Source of the DNA: Bacteroidales bacterium
GTDB taxonomy: Bacteria; Bacteroidota; Bacteroidia; Bacteroidales; F082
Assembly (NCBI GenBank): GCA_023229245.1
Contig: JALNZU010000004.1
Span: forward strand, 62,001-126,000
Reading direction: 5' to 3'
DNA length: 64,000 nucleotides
A program made the translations under genes and the position numbers. The notes beneath the pieces are model-generated. The model ran no database searches and had not been told where the DNA came from. It was given only the letters and a program-made list of their open reading frames with translations. Numbering within the stretch: the first letter of the stretch is position 1; each line of letters starts with the position of its first letter. Below, in pieces: positions 63,037-64,000 of this stretch.

Positions 63037-64000
63037 TTAGAACTGAAGGTGAATACCAAACGAATAGACGGCTGATATGGGATACACGCCATGATCAATA
63101 CCGTTTGACAACACATCATATCCGCCTATCTCAGGTGTATATCCGGTATAGCGGGTTAAGGTATAAAGGTTTGAACCTTTCAGATAAAGCCGTATAGAGC
63201 TAAGAAGCAGTTTGCCGGAGATAGTCTCTGACAGTGTATAGCCAATGATAAGACTTCGTAAGCGTAGAAACGAGCCATCCTGCACGAAAAAGTCTGATGG
63301 AGTATAATTATATCCACCGAAAGAGGGTCGTGGAACTTTGTCGGAAGTGCCCTCACCTGTCCAACGGTCGAATACATAAGCTTCAAAGTTGTATGGATCA
63401 GGGCGTACGACATCTTTTCCATTAAATATTTTATTAGCTGTTTGAGCTTGAAGGTCAAGGCTTAGATCGAAGTTTTTGTAGCCTAATTCAAGGTTGAATC
63501 CCAGTATGAATTTTGGAATAGGGGAGCCAATGAAGCTGCGATCTAAACCGTTGATGACCTGGTCGTTGTTTAGGTCAACAAACCTTAGATCACCCGGACG
63601 GGCTAACGACATATGAGGGTATGCTGCCAACTCATTGTCGTTTTGAAACAATCCGTCAGTGACATACCCATAGAATGCGCCTATTGGCAGACCTACCATA
63701 CTACGCGTTACAGCCTGTCCGTTGGCTAAGTACCCACCTAAAAGGACAGAGTCAATTCCACTGCTGCCTCCTATCTCTAACACTTCGTTATGAATAGTTG
63801 TACCTAACAGACCTATGCTGTATGACAAGTCGCCTTTGATCTCACGCCATCGAAGGTTAAATTCAAAGCCACGATTCAGCACAGATGCTGCATTATAACG
63901 GACGCGCTGCCCTTGTCCGTTCCCAAGATGTCCGGGTGTGGATAATTCAACTAGTATGTCATCAGTAATCCGATGATAATAATCAAATTCACCTGTCAGC
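63037..64000 (-). CDS. SusC/RagA family TonB-linked outer membrane protein (C-terminal part)
   Basis: The frame is open from the right window edge to a stop at 63037 (321 codons seen). It matches the barrel half of a SusC transporter: TGEFDYYHRITDDILVEL at the edge, LNRGFEFNLRWRE, YGYVTDGLFQNDNELAAYP, LNNDQVINGLDRSFIG and the terminal AVYSFGIHLQF. The N-terminal plug and signal peptide lie outside the window. It is the first visible gene of the beta-glucan utilization locus and is followed by its SusD partner. A GTG at 63882 is internal and not a start. Confidence 0.95.
   Translation of the reverse strand, partial: LTGEFDYYHRITDDILVELSTPGHLGNGQGQRVRYNAASVLNRGFEFNLRWREIKGDLSYSIGLLGTTIHNEVLEIGGSSGIDSVLLGGYLANGQAVTRSMVGLPIGAFYGYVTDGLFQNDNELAAYPHMSLARPGDLRFVDLNNDQVINGLDRSFIGSPIPKFILGFNLELGYKNFDLSLDLQAQTANKIFNGKDVVRPDPYNFEAYVFDRWTGEGTSDKVPRPSFGGYNYTPSDFFVQDGSFLRLRSLIIGYTLSETISGKLLLSSIRLYLKGSNLYTLTRYTGYTPEIGGYDVLSNGIDHGVYPISAVYSFGIHLQF

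Noticed and set aside
63027..63119. 31-codon extension of the SusD frame
   Set aside because: It overlaps the susC C-terminus and would hide the lipoprotein signal. ATG 63026 gives a normal lipobox.
63037..63882. Independent gene starting with GTG at 63882
   Set aside because: The same frame stays open to the window edge and encodes continuous SusC barrel sequence, so the GTG is internal.
1..64000. tRNA, rRNA, CRISPR array, prophage or insertion sequence
   Set aside because: No cloverleaf-like sequence, regularly spaced repeats, phage structural gene or transposase was seen on either strand by eye. A tRNA or CRISPR program would be the decisive test.

Overview
The window comes from a member of the phylum Bacteroidota, most likely class Bacteroidia. 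Evidence seen in the sequence: three SusC-type genes (one complete, one cut by the right edge, one N-terminal fragment), two SusD-type lipoproteins, three secreted proteins with C-terminal type IX secretion (T9SS, Por) sorting domains, a periplasmic-TPR/LuxR membrane regulator, and many -7 boxes of the phylum-specific form TAnnTTTG placed just before start codons. No rRNA, tRNA, CRISPR array, insertion sequence or prophage was seen. The window looks chromosomal and is mainly glycan metabolism, envelope and housekeeping genes.

Layout. 1-3940 (minus): an LptF/LptG-type permease followed by two GT4 glycosyltransferases, the last cut by the left edge. 4347-11615 (plus): an NlpE/META lipoprotein, then an alpha-glucan operon (neopullulanase-like GH13, GH31 alpha-glucosidase, GH13 lipoprotein). 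11665-18244: LtaS-like phosphotransferase, YggS PLP protein, DUF3108 protein, zinc metallopeptidase, YitT protein and EamA transporter. 18247-21412 (minus): serine aminopeptidase and sodium:solute symporter, in one operon with EamA. 21538-28556 (minus): ECF sigma factor and T9SS cargo 2, then the TPR/LuxR regulator, a 33-residue membrane microprotein and T9SS cargo 1. The two cargo proteins are paralogous architectures carrying CxxC thioredoxin-like domains. 28914-34447 (minus): small membrane protein, Mpv17-like protein, ADP-forming acyl-CoA synthetase and a DhaL-DegV fusion.

34874-41277 (plus): a truncated SusC copy exactly 900 bp ahead of a full SusC/SusD/lipoprotein operon that has no enzymes. 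41440-44731: an operon of beta-helix lipoprotein, nicotinamide-riboside-kinase-like enzyme and HD hydrolase, divergent from a small outer-membrane barrel. 44887-47943 (minus): aldehyde dehydrogenase, DUF368 lipid-carrier transporter and aroE. 47990-52593: TPR protein, glmM, a small basic protein and a GNAT-like protein. 52958-54787: T9SS sialidase-like propeller. 54970-55746: atypical SDR. 55938-64000 (minus): a polysaccharide utilization locus of SusC (partial), SusD, LamG lipoprotein, GH144-type enzyme and GH3 beta-glucosidase, whose enzyme pair points to beta-1,2-glucan.

Together the genes describe a saprophytic glycan degrader with one alpha-glucan system, one probable beta-1,2-glucan system and one uptake system of unknown substrate. 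Family names rest on reading motifs and architecture, not on database searches.
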